Assembly: GCA_014529385.2 (NCBI GenBank)
Contig: CM043963.1
Location: 104,638,912 to 104,702,911, forward strand
DNA length: 64,000 nucleotides
Direction of reading: 5' to 3'
Source: Adiantum capillus-veneris
Taxonomy: Eukaryota; Streptophyta; Polypodiopsida; Polypodiales; Pteridaceae
The notes under the pieces are model-generated. The model was not told the origin of the DNA. It saw only the letters and a list, made by a program, of their open reading frames with translations, and did not search any database. A program made the translations under genes and the position numbers. This document shows positions 21,230 through 32,929 of this stretch, one piece after another; the first letter of the stretch is position 1; each line of letters starts with the position of its first letter.

Positions 21230-23414
21230 GTTCAAAGGATTCTTAGGACAATCTTCCGAAAAGTTTCCTCCCTTTTTGCAACATTGTATGCAATAGGCTT
21301 CAATTGGTCTGAGGTTTTTGTCAGGCTCTGGACATTTGTTCTTCTAATGGTCATCAGCACCATAGTTATGACAGTTTCCTGTCCTAGGCTTCATCATGGG
21401 TCTTCCCATGGGAGGTCTGACACCTTGATTAGCTACATAAAACATTGGTGCGAGCTCTGGTGGAGCATATGTTTCTTCCATTGGTGGTGGATGTGGACTA
21501 TACCAATCTCCTTCTACCATTACTGTAGATGGACTAGACTCTGCATAGGATGTAACAGGCACTAATGCTTGTTCATCTATGACTCCTTCTGAGTGCATGT
21601 ACTTTACAGACACTGCATTATGTCCTGGATACGGAGGTTGTTGTTCCAACACATGTTGAGTTCTGTCCATACCCATTGGTGGTCTTTGAGCTTGTGCCAT
21701 ATTAGGCTGATATTTGTACATGCGTTGTCCCTGGGGCATCATGGGCACGTACTGAACATTCCCATCATATTGTGGTCTGAAGTAGCACTCATGGGTTTCA
21801 TGGTTGGTCCATTTACCCTCGATTGCACACCATTTTTGTGGCCTAATTGGTTGTCCCTATGGAGGTATCCCTTGTCTTGGTCCTCTCATAGGTGCTTTTT
21901 GCATATTGTTCATCATGTCGTTCATTCTTTTTAGCATAGCTTCTATGGTTGAGAGTGGTGCTGCAGCAACCGCTCCCACTTGTGCTGGTTTTGTGTATGC
22001 TATTTTATCGCTTAGGTTATCCTTAGGGACATCTTCTTCATTGAAGATCTCGCAATTGTCTCCTAAGTCAATAGCATCAGACACACACGCTTCTAGGGTT
22101 GTATGCTTTTTACTATAGAGTAAAGCATGAAGTTCTTTGTTTAGCATTCCCTCAAGAAACAAGGATACAAGTCGTTCTTCTGCAGGTATCTCCATCTCTG
22201 GGCATCTGGCAATGTATTGTTTCATTCGAGTTGCACAATCCCTAACAGACTCACCATGTTTCTGTTTAAAGCTGTAGATTTGAGCTAGTGTATTATGTTT
22301 AATCCCCGTTTTGGAACAAGCAACTACAAATCCTTGAGCTAATGTATTCAAGTCCATGATTGACCTTGGTGGAATGTTTTGGAACCATGTCAAAGATTTT
22401 CCTTCTAATGTCATTCCAAACCCCTCGAATTGAGTATGGAAATCGAATATACACTCTGCTCTTAGCACTAGCTTAAAGCTTGCTAAGTGGTCATATGGAT
22501 CCCCTGATCCACTATATTTTCTGACCCATTTTTGAAAATCAGCTGGTCTGATACGTCTATTTGGTTCAACTCCAGGTCTTCTGACAGTTGGTCCTATTCC
22601 GAGTCCTTCAAACCAATCTGTTGGAAATAATGACTCGTGTATCCCTGGACTGGCCTTAGTGTCACCCGGTTTTCTACGTGATGAGGTGGTTTTTAGTTTC
22701 TTCACATTACTCTCAGATGATCTCTCACGGTGTTCATCCCTTGTAATTGGTTCTGGTCCTTGCCCCATATCCAATCCCGTATGGAATACCCTTGGTATTT
22801 GGTTTGTTCTACTTCCTCAAGAGTCATCATAACAAAGTTGTTGTTATAACAATCCCTAAGCAAGTAAGTTGGTAGATTTGCAGATCCCTTATCTTTGAAC
22901 TTGAAGATATAGATGATCTTCATGGCCGTTAATTGTTCTGGTTTGGCATGAGAATTCCACAAAAGATCTTTTACGTTTCTATCTTCCCAACAATAGACTC
23001 CGATCCTAGGATTATCCGTACTAAGCCGTTTCAAAAGCTTCAAGTCTACTTGATCGTATCCCTCGAATTCCAAAGTTGGTGGTCCTTCTTATGCTGACAT
23101 ATCTGGGATTATGGTGTTTACTTCTAACCCCCATTTGTCTACCACGTCAAGATTTTTGACTTGTACATATTGAGTTTCGTTTCAATCCATGTACATTTTT
23201 CCTTGTTTGTTTGCCCTAACCTCTTCTCGAACTTAATACCATGGTCATCAATGCGAATAGCATACTCCTCGTTAGGGTCCAAGTAAGCCTGGACTCCATG
23301 ACGGTTAATCTTGTAAAAAGAGCGTATATGCTTATAGCGCATTGTCGTTCCAGTTTTTGAGTGAGTCGAGTAAGAAGACATTTCGGATGTTGATTCTGAA
23401 AAAGTAGCAAACAA
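21230..23414 (-). pseudogene. gag: Ty3/Gypsy gag with double zinc knuckle (element C)
   Basis: Gag forms the particle and binds RNA. The N-terminal part is split over 23414-23139 and 23073-22702 by frameshifts. The 305-codon frame 22774-21857 contains the Retrotrans_gag domain (LTWFQNIPPRSI, SVRDCATRMKQYIARCPEMEIPAEERLVSLFLEGM). A Pro/Met/Tyr-rich part follows at 21748-21344. Two CCHC-like knuckles are visible at about 21360-21230: CHNYGADDH-stop-KNKC, with the second Cys changed to Tyr and a TAG inside, and CIQCCKKGGNFSEDC, where the His is unclear. Long surviving frames suggest moderate age. Confidence 0.85.
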
Positions 23415-23502
23415 AAAATATCATCTATAGACTGCCACAAACGAGCACACTTAATTCCTAGGGGTGTTTTGTTACCTCTGTAATGTCACACACCTTTTTC
23501 CA

Positions 23503-24030
23503 CTATTGAAACTCATTGGGACTTTGGGAGTCAGAATAGCTTGAAAGCAAATGCCTATCTTTACTACCACCCATACATATTTTATTAGGAAGATCATGTA
23601 TACTTCCAGATGCCTTCTTGTCCTTTGATAACTCTACTACACCCCCATGTAGTCCAATGCTTGATAGAATAGATTCAAGTCCTTTGATACACTCTTCTCT
23701 TCTTTCTGCACGCTCCATATTCCAAGCATAATTAATATGGAGCATAAGCAACTTGTGAAGAATTCGTAGACGGGCATGAAGAGTGCACACATGCACATTT
23801 ATCTGGAGTTCTTGGGTAAAATTTTTACACGTGGTGGGCGCCCAAGAGTGCCCTAAGGTCACCCTAAGGGGCTTATCCCATGGTAGGTCATCGGGTATGG
23901 CCAACTTAGTAACAAATTCAGCAAGGTGCCATGACATGGGTAAATTTTCCAAGCTGTCATACGCAGCCAGAATTGGCATAGCAACAGATTTGACAAAGGA
24001 TGTACTGTCAAGGACTAGGTAAGATCTCAC
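23503..24030 (-). CDS. Unidentified 175-codon ORF upstream of gag
   Basis: Not recognised. It lies on the same strand, about 90 bases upstream of the element C gag start. It is rich in Leu, His and Trp, with a helical stretch HARLRILHKLLMLHINYAWNMERAERREE and a later Gly/Ser/Asp part (LHGGVVELSKDKK, KICMGGSKDRHLL). After the TAG the frame continues for about 20 codons. It could be an extra pre-gag ORF, as described in Tat/Ogre-type Gypsy elements, or a captured host sequence. Unbroken length over a decayed neighbourhood favours some coding history, but no start context or family match supports a firm call. Confidence 0.35.
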   Translation of the reverse strand: MRSYLVLDSTSFVKSVAMPILAAYDSLENLPMSWHLAEFVTKLAIPDDLPWDKPLRVTLGHSWAPTTCKNFTQELQINVHVCTLHARLRILHKLLMLHINYAWNMERAERREECIKGLESILSSIGLHGGVVELSKDKKASGSIHDLPNKICMGGSKDRHLLSSYSDSQSPNEFQ

Positions 24031-24046
24031 TTAAGTGATGGAAAGA

Positions 24047-24204
24047 ATCCATATGCAAATCAAAAGCATCGACAAAAGGCATGCTAGGAGTGCTCAAAGG
24101 GAGCCAAACCATTACAATAAAGAAGCCATACACGAATCAAAAGACTCGACAAAAGGCATGTTAGGAGTGCTCAAAAGGAGCCAAACCATTACGAAATTGA
24201 TGGA
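24047..24204 (+). repeat. Tandem duplication, two units of about 77 bp
   Basis: The phrase CGACAAAAGGCATG...GGAGTGCTCAAA...GGAGCCAAACCATTAC occurs at 24070 and again at 24147 with few differences, including the preceding AATCAAAAG. Confidence 0.85.
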
Positions 24205-27200
24205 GAAATTGTCGTTATGGGTAGGACTTCATCGGATTATATTTTTTCCACCTGCATGCATAGATATCCAAGGGATAGAGAAAGCACCCTCGACTATGAT
24301 GTATTCATGGGTTTTTCGACATTCAGGTACACATGTTTAAGTTTTCACTTCAATTTTGTAATGGTTATGCAATCATTTGAATTTTGTTGAGGTTTGTGAA
24401 TTACAACTTAGGCACTGATTGTCGCCCAAGGGGTTGGTTGGAATTTATCAAGCATGGCATGATTGCCATTACAACAAGGTTGTTACTAGCTTGTTCAATT
24501 TCATTTCTCTGTATGGATTGACACGCATGATTGATTTTTTAGAATTGCATGAACATATGGCTTCTGCATGTATGATATGTTGGCACATAATTTCAAACAA
24601 GTACGGCTTGTGTTAAGCTAAAGAAAGTCTTGTCAACAGCATAATATTTTTGTTTTTGAACACACAGTGTACAACAACCACTCATAATCAAGCAAGGCTT
24701 GAGTGAGAGCTGATCGCATTTACAAGCAAGGCTTCTTGAATAGCAAAGATAAGAGAATGGTGGTTCTCGAAAATCTCATGAAGGTTAGCATGGCCTATTT
24801 TGCAGGCCCTGATAAAGGCGGCACAGGTACTCGGCAAGGCAGACCCTTAACTGCAATGCCAAGATGCTATGAGGCAAGTTATAGAGCTTGGCTTCAAGGC
24901 AAGCTTTTTTCCCATGATGCACTGAGACAAGGATATGATCCACCCATTGTCTGCACGCATGATCCGTCACGTTTTTCAAGACATCATTAGAGCAAGGCTC
25001 CGTCTACGTAATCAAGTCAAGTAGATACAACGCATTGTACAACTCGACAAGGTCAATTACTTTTTAATGCTCAACAAGGTCGACTTTATCTTGTTATGCC
25101 ATTGAAAATTGGCAACAATATGTGCTAGCTATGAGCACCATAACAATACATGTGTACTATGTGGAGAAAGGTTTTCCTTTTGGCATTTGGCATAATGGTT
25201 CCCACAGTTTGGAATATGCTATTAGCATACAAACTTAGGGAAACTTGCCAAGATGTCTGCAAGTTATTTACATCACAAGAGGGTGTATATGATACATACG
25301 CTAGCTCACTCATGCAGTACTTATGGCTATGAACCGGATTAGAGCAAGCTGGCCACAAATGGGCGACAAGGCTAGTAGATTTCAAGTTATGTTTGCTTTT
25401 ATCTATGTTTTACTTTTCATTTTGAAAAATTTCTCTTTGTTGTGCAAATAAAAGTGCTTTGATAAACTCCATAAGAAGCCATTGTACAAAGCAAAGTGCT
25501 TTTCCCAACTTCATATGAAGCACGTCTTCTCTTACATACCACAGTCTTCTCAATTGATTTCAGATCAATGATACTAACACATACTTTGGCACTACATGGG
25601 TATAAGCTCACAATTTACACAATGCCACATTGTGATGTATCTATCTAGTGTGATCGTGAAAGGCACGTATACTAGAAGCTCACATGGTTGAGACCGTCAT
25701 TGAAGCCACTGGCTTATTATTCTATTTTTTTTCTATATATGCATGGCATACTAGTATGATGGACGTACGACACCCATCATTGCATACACTTCCGCTATAG
25801 CACTAGTTACTCTATCAAGGATGAGCTCATTTATTGAAATTTTAAAACATTTTGTGTTTATGTTTATTCATAGGCACAGTGCCATACATATATACCTTGA
25901 TACAGTCATAATCACATACGAGGTAAGTGGTTCAAGATGTGACTTATGGTACCTCTCTCTACAAGAGCGTGGTACAAGTACACTTTTGTATGCTTATAGG
26001 ATACGCTATGACACAGACATGGTCTCCAATGGATCATATGCAAGGGGCATGCAACACATTATAATAAGGGGTTTTCCTCAGCCCAACATTCTCTCTCTCT
26101 CTTTCCAAATTCTCTATGGAAAGGTGAAACTAGGCTTGATTTTTTGCAATCTTTATATGTCTATATTCCAATAGGAAGGTCTAAGAGCCATCTATTTTGG
26201 AATGGCTAAGAGCCATTTGTTTGAAATCCATCAGTGATCGAACAATTCTATTTCATTGAGTACCCATCAATTCTAATGGGCAAGCAAGAGTCTTACCATT
26301 AACGATTTTTTTGGCATTATTTTTGCACTACACACTTTGAGTGTAAAGATCAAGTTAAGTTTTTGAACGTCTAAAGCTCGTAAGGGCTTATCTGTACCAC
26401 AGTGTATCAATGAAGCCATCATTTCAGACAGCACGACTGTTCACAAAAACCCAAGATTATGGATTTTTGGGTCTGGAAAAGGTCTAGTTTTGAATTCAAT
26501 TCCAACTTAAGTGGATCTCCTATTTTAATATCACTGGCACTAAGAGTGTCTATATGAGTCTAGTTTTGGGAAAAGACCCAACTTGTGACTACAAATCACT
26601 TATTAAGTGTTGATGGTCAATTATGGGAACCGTCACACTTGCACTTTCAAGGAAAGCTGCCCACCAAATGCCAAGGGGTAGTGGACAATTTTAAGCTTCC
26701 GAAGTCATAAGGGCAAATCCAAGAAGGGGGGTGACACACACACGGGCCAAGGGTCAGCTGCTAGCTAAGCAGTTTTCCTGCAAAGTTTCTCCAAGGGGTT
26801 TGCCAATGCTCATTTTAACCAAGGGGTTTCGATTGCATAGGCAATACCCAAGGTTACATGTGGAATATTACTTGCATTTCACTAATTTTCAATTAGAGTT
26901 CCCAGGCCTTTGCAAGCGGGAAATTTGGGAAGGTGCCTTTCACTATGGATAAGTGAACACTATGTTCAACCTTGACGTACGCATCTGATTTGATTTTTTT
27001 TCTATGTTCTTGTTTCCTTTTCCAAGTAGGATGTATAAACTTTTATGTTTTCATCCATTTTTGCTCTTCAACAAGGTGACAAGGTCCTGTTAGAGCCACA
27101 AAATTTGGGCTGTAGTGTCCAAAATAAACTTTTGCATTACGCAGTTATGGACCCACTTGTAGGATTTGATTTGGCACATATTGTCACATGGGATACAACA

Positions 27201-27357
27201 TGGTCTAGGAACTCGAGGAGTTTGGTTATCCAGTGTGGAGCATGAATAATGAGGGTCCCTCTCATGGACATCGCATGCGTGTTTATAGTTACCTCCACAC
27301 CCAAGTACATCTTGTACTTGAAGGATGTTCTTTTTCTAGACATCCTTACCTGATAAA
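24205..27357. other. No gene recognised (about 3.1 kb)
   Basis: Both strands show only short frames without family motifs. Codon-like bias, splice-flanked exons, zinc knuckles and RT or integrase signatures were looked for and not seen. The region may be old repeat DNA, including the 5' LTR of element C at its left end, whose borders could not be found. Confidence 0.4.
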
Positions 27358-27548
27358 TGAAGGGGATCGGAGAGCACCACAGACGGAGAGTGAGAGAGAG
27401 AAGGAGACACACAACACACAGATATGGGTGCGGAGACTCAAAAGAGTGAGCAGCCCCCTAAACACTTATGCTATGTATAAGGTATACAAGTCAGTGGGCG
27501 CCCAGACTTTGGGCGGCCGGGAAAGGCACAGGCGCCTATACCCCAACA
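27358..27548 (-). mobile_element. Short LTR (191 bp), Copia/TRIM family, copy 2
   Basis: Nearly identical to 285-472, with the same TGAAGGGG and CCCCAACA borders on the plus strand. No primer site lies on its left. On the minus strand a purine-rich GACAGGAGGT precedes the TGTTGGGG end, so it is probably a 3' LTR, downstream of the truncated Copia gag at 27791-28057. Confidence 0.75.
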
Positions 27549-27790
27549 ACCTCCTGTCAAACCGTGAGCTAATCACCAAGCCCACATTGTGCGGTATCGA
27601 TGCATACACACGCACAAATCTCCCACCTGCAGAGAACACCGCACGCAAATGCTGAGTGCAACCCGCAATCTCTACCTAGATCGCATAAATGATGCGCATA
27701 AAACTCTTGGGAAAATTTCGCCAGAGTTTCGACGCACAACTGACTCTCTGCTTTGCTCAGTCACTAGCAAAGCATGCATGTCTGACTCTA

Positions 27791-28057
27791 TCATAAAGCG
27801 TGAGTTGTAGTCTCCCTCGAGACCTGCCAGTAAACAGACTCAACCAGATGCAAATGAATCATAGACATGGCTAACTCATCAAGATCCTGCCAATCATCAT
27901 CACGCATAGACTTGGGCCTCGGCGATAAACCACGCAAGGGTTTATCCTGCCCCAAATCCGCCAATGCAACAAGCATATGCTCCTTCCAAGCAACAAAATC
28001 TGCACCATCAAACAGTGTCAGACCATAACGCTGGAAGTCAAATGAAAAATCAGCCAT
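27791..28057 (-). pseudogene. gag: Ty1/Copia gag, N-terminal fragment
   Basis: From ATG at 28055-28057: MADFSFDF followed by LTLFDGADFVAWKEHMLVAL, DDDWQDLDELAMSMIHLHL and ESVYWQV. This is the pattern of Copia Gag N-termini (FDG-x-N/D-F-x-x-W-K ... D-x-x-A ... I-x-x-x-L). The remaining gag, protease, integrase and RT are absent between here and the LTR at 27548, so the element is an internal-deletion derivative. Later frames to about 27680 may be further gag debris. Confidence 0.7.
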
Positions 28058-28289
28058 AATTCTCGCAAAAGAGCAACCAACAATGAGTAGCAAATGTCAA
28101 CCAAATCAGCCCTAAACTGGCTCAAATTGCATCAACAAAAGTCTACAAATATGGCTCAAAACCTGATGCAAAATTGCACCAATAACCGTGCAAAACCTTG
28201 CACAAAATCACAAGTCAATATGACTCGAATCCGGCTACCTAGTTCGTAGCCACACAAGCATACATCACAATATTCACTCCTGTGAGTGT

Positions 28290-28785
28290 ACCAAGATAAC
28301 TGTACGCCTGTGTTGTCTCAAACGCCTGAAACATCGACGCCTAATGTGCCCTCTATCTGTGACCTCTCCGCCATAGCCGACGAGTTCATCTTCTTCAAGC
28401 ACAAGGTTACTATCAAGGAAATCGGAGAATCTGGCTACCAAAGATGCCAGGTAAACATTCTTCAAGCAAACGACTTCAGCTTGAAAAAAATCGCAATTTC
28501 ACAGAAGGCAAAATCAAGGACAATGTCACACTCAAGTCAAAGGATATCTGCAAAGACACGCTAATCACACGATGCAGATACAAATGGGTGCCAAAAGAAC
28601 CACACATACCGAAGAAGATTGAAGTCATCTCTAGCTCTCAAGAAATGTCAAGACATGATAGACAAAGTGTTACGGAGAATGGAGCGAGCCAATCTTCTCA
28701 ACCAAGGGACCAACAACAAAAAAAAGAAATTTTGACAACCAAGGTCACACAGGTATGGCAAAAGAAACCAATATTGCCAGTATAG
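28290..28785 (+). pseudogene. Retroelement-like coding remnant with W-V-P-K motif
   Basis: Two overlapping plus frames (28286-28564 and 28444-28785). The second contains CRYKWVPKEPHIPKK and, further on, TQVWQKKPILPV in a Lys/Gln/Ser-rich context. Similar W-V-P-K motifs occur in the tail of element C. It is probably debris of the plus-strand element whose LTR begins at 30078. No catalytic domain is visible. Confidence 0.35.
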
Positions 28786-30060
28786 TCCTTTACAAATCCT
28801 CTCTTCGAGGATGGGAGTTTTGAATTTCAAAACATATTCTTCTTTGAAAGCTCGCGAGAGTAAGTCAAGTCGCCATAAAAATAATGGCACAAGAGTCAAG
28901 AGTCGGGCAGCTGAGCCACTAAATGAGCAAGCGTCAGACCCAACCTTCATGTCTTAATAACTTTTGTGGTCTATGAGTCTAGATATTTAGATTATAGCTC
29001 AAGCTGGAAGAGTTGAGCATATTGTAAAATTGAGTCGCTCATGTTGGATAGGTGAGCATAAGAGTCGAAGTCTACTATTTTAAATGGTGGAGTGGCAGAG
29101 TAGTCCAGAAAACACTCACGCACATGAACACAGTGAGGAGAGTGGAAAAAACCTCGCCAACAAAAACCCTTCTTGTGAGTAACGGCAGCTCTTGAAGTCA
29201 AATATATTTTTGCTTCCCTAGCTACGTTCACTCCTGGAAGCACCCATTCAAACTCCTCTCGCACCGCATATTGTTTCCCATGCATCTATCTGTGCAAGCA
29301 TATATAATGTCCCATCATTGGACGTTTGCATTTGACACGATTTGTGTTCCACCCATGCACTTACACAACAAAATGACGATGACGAAGCGGTAACAGGTTT
29401 CATAAGCATTTGCTCAACATCAACAACTCTGACTTCAAGCTACTAACACTTATCCAATGTATATCAAGTCAATAATAGTAGCCATACGGCCATAAGTACT
29501 TTAACTCAACAAAACTCGGTTACATCAAACATAAGTACATATAGCCTCACATTTATGGTGACTAAAGGCATTTTTTTCCCACTGGGTTTTTCCCTTTAGT
29601 CCTATCCAGGTATCCAAGACCTTCATTTTGTAATATACGCCACATTTTATTTTTACAATTTTTCTTATAAAAACACAAAAAAGCAGACCAACGACATTCC
29701 CAAACAACTACATGCTCATAAGCTAGAAAATCAAAGGGGAGCAGCCTAGAAAAGAATAAAAAAGGCTTCAAGTTTACAGGTACACATGCAAGATGACACC
29801 CAAAGAACAAACAATACAGAGCTGCCAAGATAAAGACTTGCTGCAACAACAAACCTCACTCGACTTATTCACGCTACAACAACCAATCGGAGAGGGAGAG
29901 CTATGGCTTCAACTACAATACATGTACAAGAAAAAGGTACCTTACAACATACAAAGCATCTGGTAGAAGCAACTGCAACAACAAAAGCTTCAACCAACAC
30001 CAAAACATGAAGCACTCGTCAAGGCCACTGCAGACATAGGGTCTTGTTGGGGACGACAAG
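28786..30060. other. No gene recognised
   Basis: Non-coding remnant upstream of the polypurine tract at 30061. Presumably the internal 3' part of the plus-strand element ending in the LTR at 30078. Confidence 0.35.
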
Positions 30061-30640
30061 ACTTCGGAGGGGGAGAGTGTTGACAGGTCAACCTTTTAAG
30101 CTTAGTATATAAGCCAAAACCTAAAGCTTTGTAAGGAGACTTCTAATAATCTGATCTTCTGTGTCATTGGGAGACTGCGAGAGAGTGAGAGAGTGTGTGT
30201 GTGTGCGCTACAGGAGCTACGGTGGTCGGAATCGCAAACGGAGAGCAGCACTGTGTTGCCCACAAGGAGAGCTACGCGTTGATGCTTACATCACGTGCGT
30301 TCGTCTGTGTTTTGGAAGATTCACCCACGAGCTACTTTTGGAGTTTCGGTGAGTAACTGTTGTCCGTTTTTGCATTTCAACATATCCACGCGATCAGAGC
30401 GAGTAGAGCTACACATTAAGCACTTTAGTTTTTGGAAACGTCGACTTGCAAAAACCGGCTAGACATCCTACGCGTTTTCTTCACGGAGGGTATTGGGTAG
30501 GTTTTTTTTATCACGGACCTTAGGGAGAGTGGCCTATTGGTGTTGATAGGATATCCCTCAAGTTTCGTAACGTTTCAAGAACGTCTAATGGGATTTTGGC
30601 TTGCGGTAGCATCATAGGAGACTCTCACATTCACAAAACC
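30061..30640 (+). mobile_element. Polypurine tract and 3' LTR, plus strand (3' border uncertain)
   Basis: CGGAGGGGGAGAG runs directly into TGTTGACAGG at 30078, the typical junction of polypurine tract and LTR. A TATATAA box lies at about 30106-30112, followed by a GA/GT-rich start region. The right border is not fixed; it lies before the dispersed repeat at 30821. No matching 5' LTR is seen in the window. Confidence 0.55.
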
Positions 30641-30820
30641 GATGGCATGTAGATTTGATATCTCTGTAGGAAGTAGTCATTAGTGGGTCGAGTAGAGGTT
30701 GACACCCTTTGCTTGCTTCCACGCGCCTGCGCCGGGTCGAACTCCGTCCTCAATTGACAATTATATGTTAGGTGAGTTCTCACTATGTTGACGTCCGTCA
30801 CGGCGTATCCGTCCAACAGA

Positions 30821-30903
30821 CAAGAATCTGCAACACATTGAACCTTGAACCACCTGTCAGCCCATGATCTTCTTAGTTGCTCCAACCTTTTGCCAAGCTT
30901 CTA
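30821..30903 (-). repeat. Dispersed repeat, intact form
   Basis: The complement reads GGCAAAAGGTTGGAGCAACT ... GATCATGGGCTGACAGG, then AAGGTTCAATGTGTTGCAG. The same two blocks occur on the plus strand at 6641-6691 and 6880-6905, separated by ~190 extra bases. The repeat ends abruptly where element D begins. Confidence 0.75.
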
Positions 30904-30959
30904 CTACTCCTAGAGCTACCTTGGTTGAAATGCAAGAAGAGGAAGCTCACCACAAAGGA

Positions 30960-31632
30960 TCTCCTCTATGCCATGCTTAGGGAAAGGTAAGAGAACATGA
31001 TGCTTTTATTCTCTTTGACACTGGTTCTACTCACAATTTCATGTCCACGGAGTTGGCCACCAAGCTAGGCATCCAAGCCTATGAGATGGGAGATGTCCTA
31101 CCCGCCGATGGTGCTTTCAAGGGGCAAGAAGCTTCAGTCACTCCCTTAATCGGGAAATTGAGACTCCATGTCCAAATCTATGTGGACATGGAGCCTCAAG
31201 CACGAGGATGTAATCCTAGGGGCACCATGGTTTGATCGCATGGCTGCCAATGTTAAATTCCCTGAAAGGAAAATCTACTTTAGGTTTAGGGAAAAAGATA
31301 TGTACATAAATGCCAAAGAGATGGGTAACACCATACCCATTGTACATACGCAAGCTTTCAATAAGTCAATAAAGAGCTCTATTTCCGTGTACATGATTTT
31401 TGTTAAAGATTCTCAAAATGAATCCAATGCTTTAGCAAAAGAAACTATAAATGATCACAAGGAACTAGAGTTATCCAATTTTCTCAAGGGATTTCAAGAT
31501 GTCTTTATTGATGACATCCCTTGTGAACTACCTCCTAAACAAGGCAATGATGACCATGCAATTGAACTTCTTCCAGGAAGTTCACCGCCTAATAAACCTC
31601 CTTATAGAGTTTCTCAAGCTTAACAAGAGGAG
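30960..31632 (+). pseudogene. pro: Aspartic protease and RT N-terminus (chromovirus D)
   Basis: FDTGSTHNF (31014-31040) holds an intact D-T-G triad. After a frame change near 31200, VILGAPWF gives the second protease signature. The 151-codon frame 31168-31620 then runs into the start of RT (ELSNFLKGFQDVF, DHAIELLPGSSPPNKPPYR) and stops at TAA 31621, where element E has the Gln codon CAA. One frameshift and one stop inactivate it. Confidence 0.85.
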
Positions 31633-32900
31633 ATTATGTGGCAAGTGCATGAGTTATTTGAGAAGGGCATGGTTAGTCCTAGCTCATCTCCATTTTGTTC
31701 ACCCGTGTTATTAGTGCAAAAGAAAGACGGCACATATCGTATGTGTGTCGACTATAGAGCACTCAATAGGATCACTATCAAAAATAGGTATCCCGTTCCA
31801 CGGGTAGAAGACCTATTTGATAAGCTATAAGGGTCCACCTACTTCAGTAGGATTGACCTAAAAAGTGGCTACCATCAAATAAGGATAATTGATCAAGACA
31901 TTGTAAAGACCACATTTTGCGCTACGTTTGGTCTTTACAAACACATTGTCATGCCTTTTGGCTTGACCAATGCACCAGCCACATTCAACCGCTTGATGGA
32001 GAAGCTATTTAGGCCTCACCGAACCTTTACTGGAGTGTTCTTTGATGATATCATCATCTACTCTAATTCACTAGATGAACACAAGCAACATCTCCAGGTA
32101 ATATTTCAAGTCTTAAGAGAGAATATACTTTATATTAACCGAAAGAAAAGTGAGTTTTTCTTACAAGAGATTCGGTATTTACGTCACATTATCTCTCACG
32201 ATGGCATCCAAATGGATCCATCAAAGCTAGAGGTAATAAAAGGATGGCCTAACCCAAGGAATCTTTATGAACTAAGAAGTTTTATAGGTATGTGTGCATA
32301 CTATAGATGCTTCATAGAAAAGTTCTCACTAATATCAGGACCATTACATGACCTAACAAAGAAAAACATTAGGTATACATGGCCGGCCAAGGAGAAAATT
32401 GCTTTTGAAAAGCTTAAAACAAAGCTTATCTCTCAACCTGTGCTTACACTACCGGATCTCTCAAGGCCATTTGAGGTCCAATGTGATGCTTGTGGTGATT
32501 GCCTTGGAGCTGTTTTGCTCCAAGAAGGGCACACCATAGGCTATGAAAGTTGAAGGCTCGACCCTGTTGAGCAAGCTCTAGGCATATATGAAAAGGAACT
32601 CCTTGCAGTTCTACATGCCTTAGACTCATGGAAGCACTATTTATTGGGGACTCCTTTCATTCTGCAAATGGATCACTAAAGAGTTAAGTACTTCATGACA
32701 CAGACCAAGCTCTCCGACAAACAAATGAGGTGGGAAAATTTCCTTTTTCAATTTCATTTCATATTGCTCACATTGCTGGCAAGCATAATCAAGTAGCCGA
32801 TGCACTCTCAAGACAGCCGAGAGTGAATGCGGTTTCCATAGCAAATCACAATGATCTATCTTCTATGATAGATGAGTACGCTATTGATCACGGTTTTTGA
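31633..32900 (+). pseudogene. pol: Reverse transcriptase and RNase H (chromovirus D)
   Basis: RT motifs in order: [21 protein letters not shown], stop at 31828, FSRIDLKSGYHQIR, VMPFGLTNAPATFNRLM, catalytic FFDDIIIYS (about 32038-32064), LRHIISHDGIQMDPSKL and FIGMCAYYRCFI. RNase H follows with QCDACGDCLGAVLLQEG and EKELLAVLHALDSWKHYLLG. Stops at 31828, about 32551 and about 32677 interrupt it, the first again where element E has CAA. The catalytic Asp pairs remain. Confidence 0.9.
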
Positions 32901-32929
32901 GATGTGATTTCAGCCCTTGCATTAGGGAT

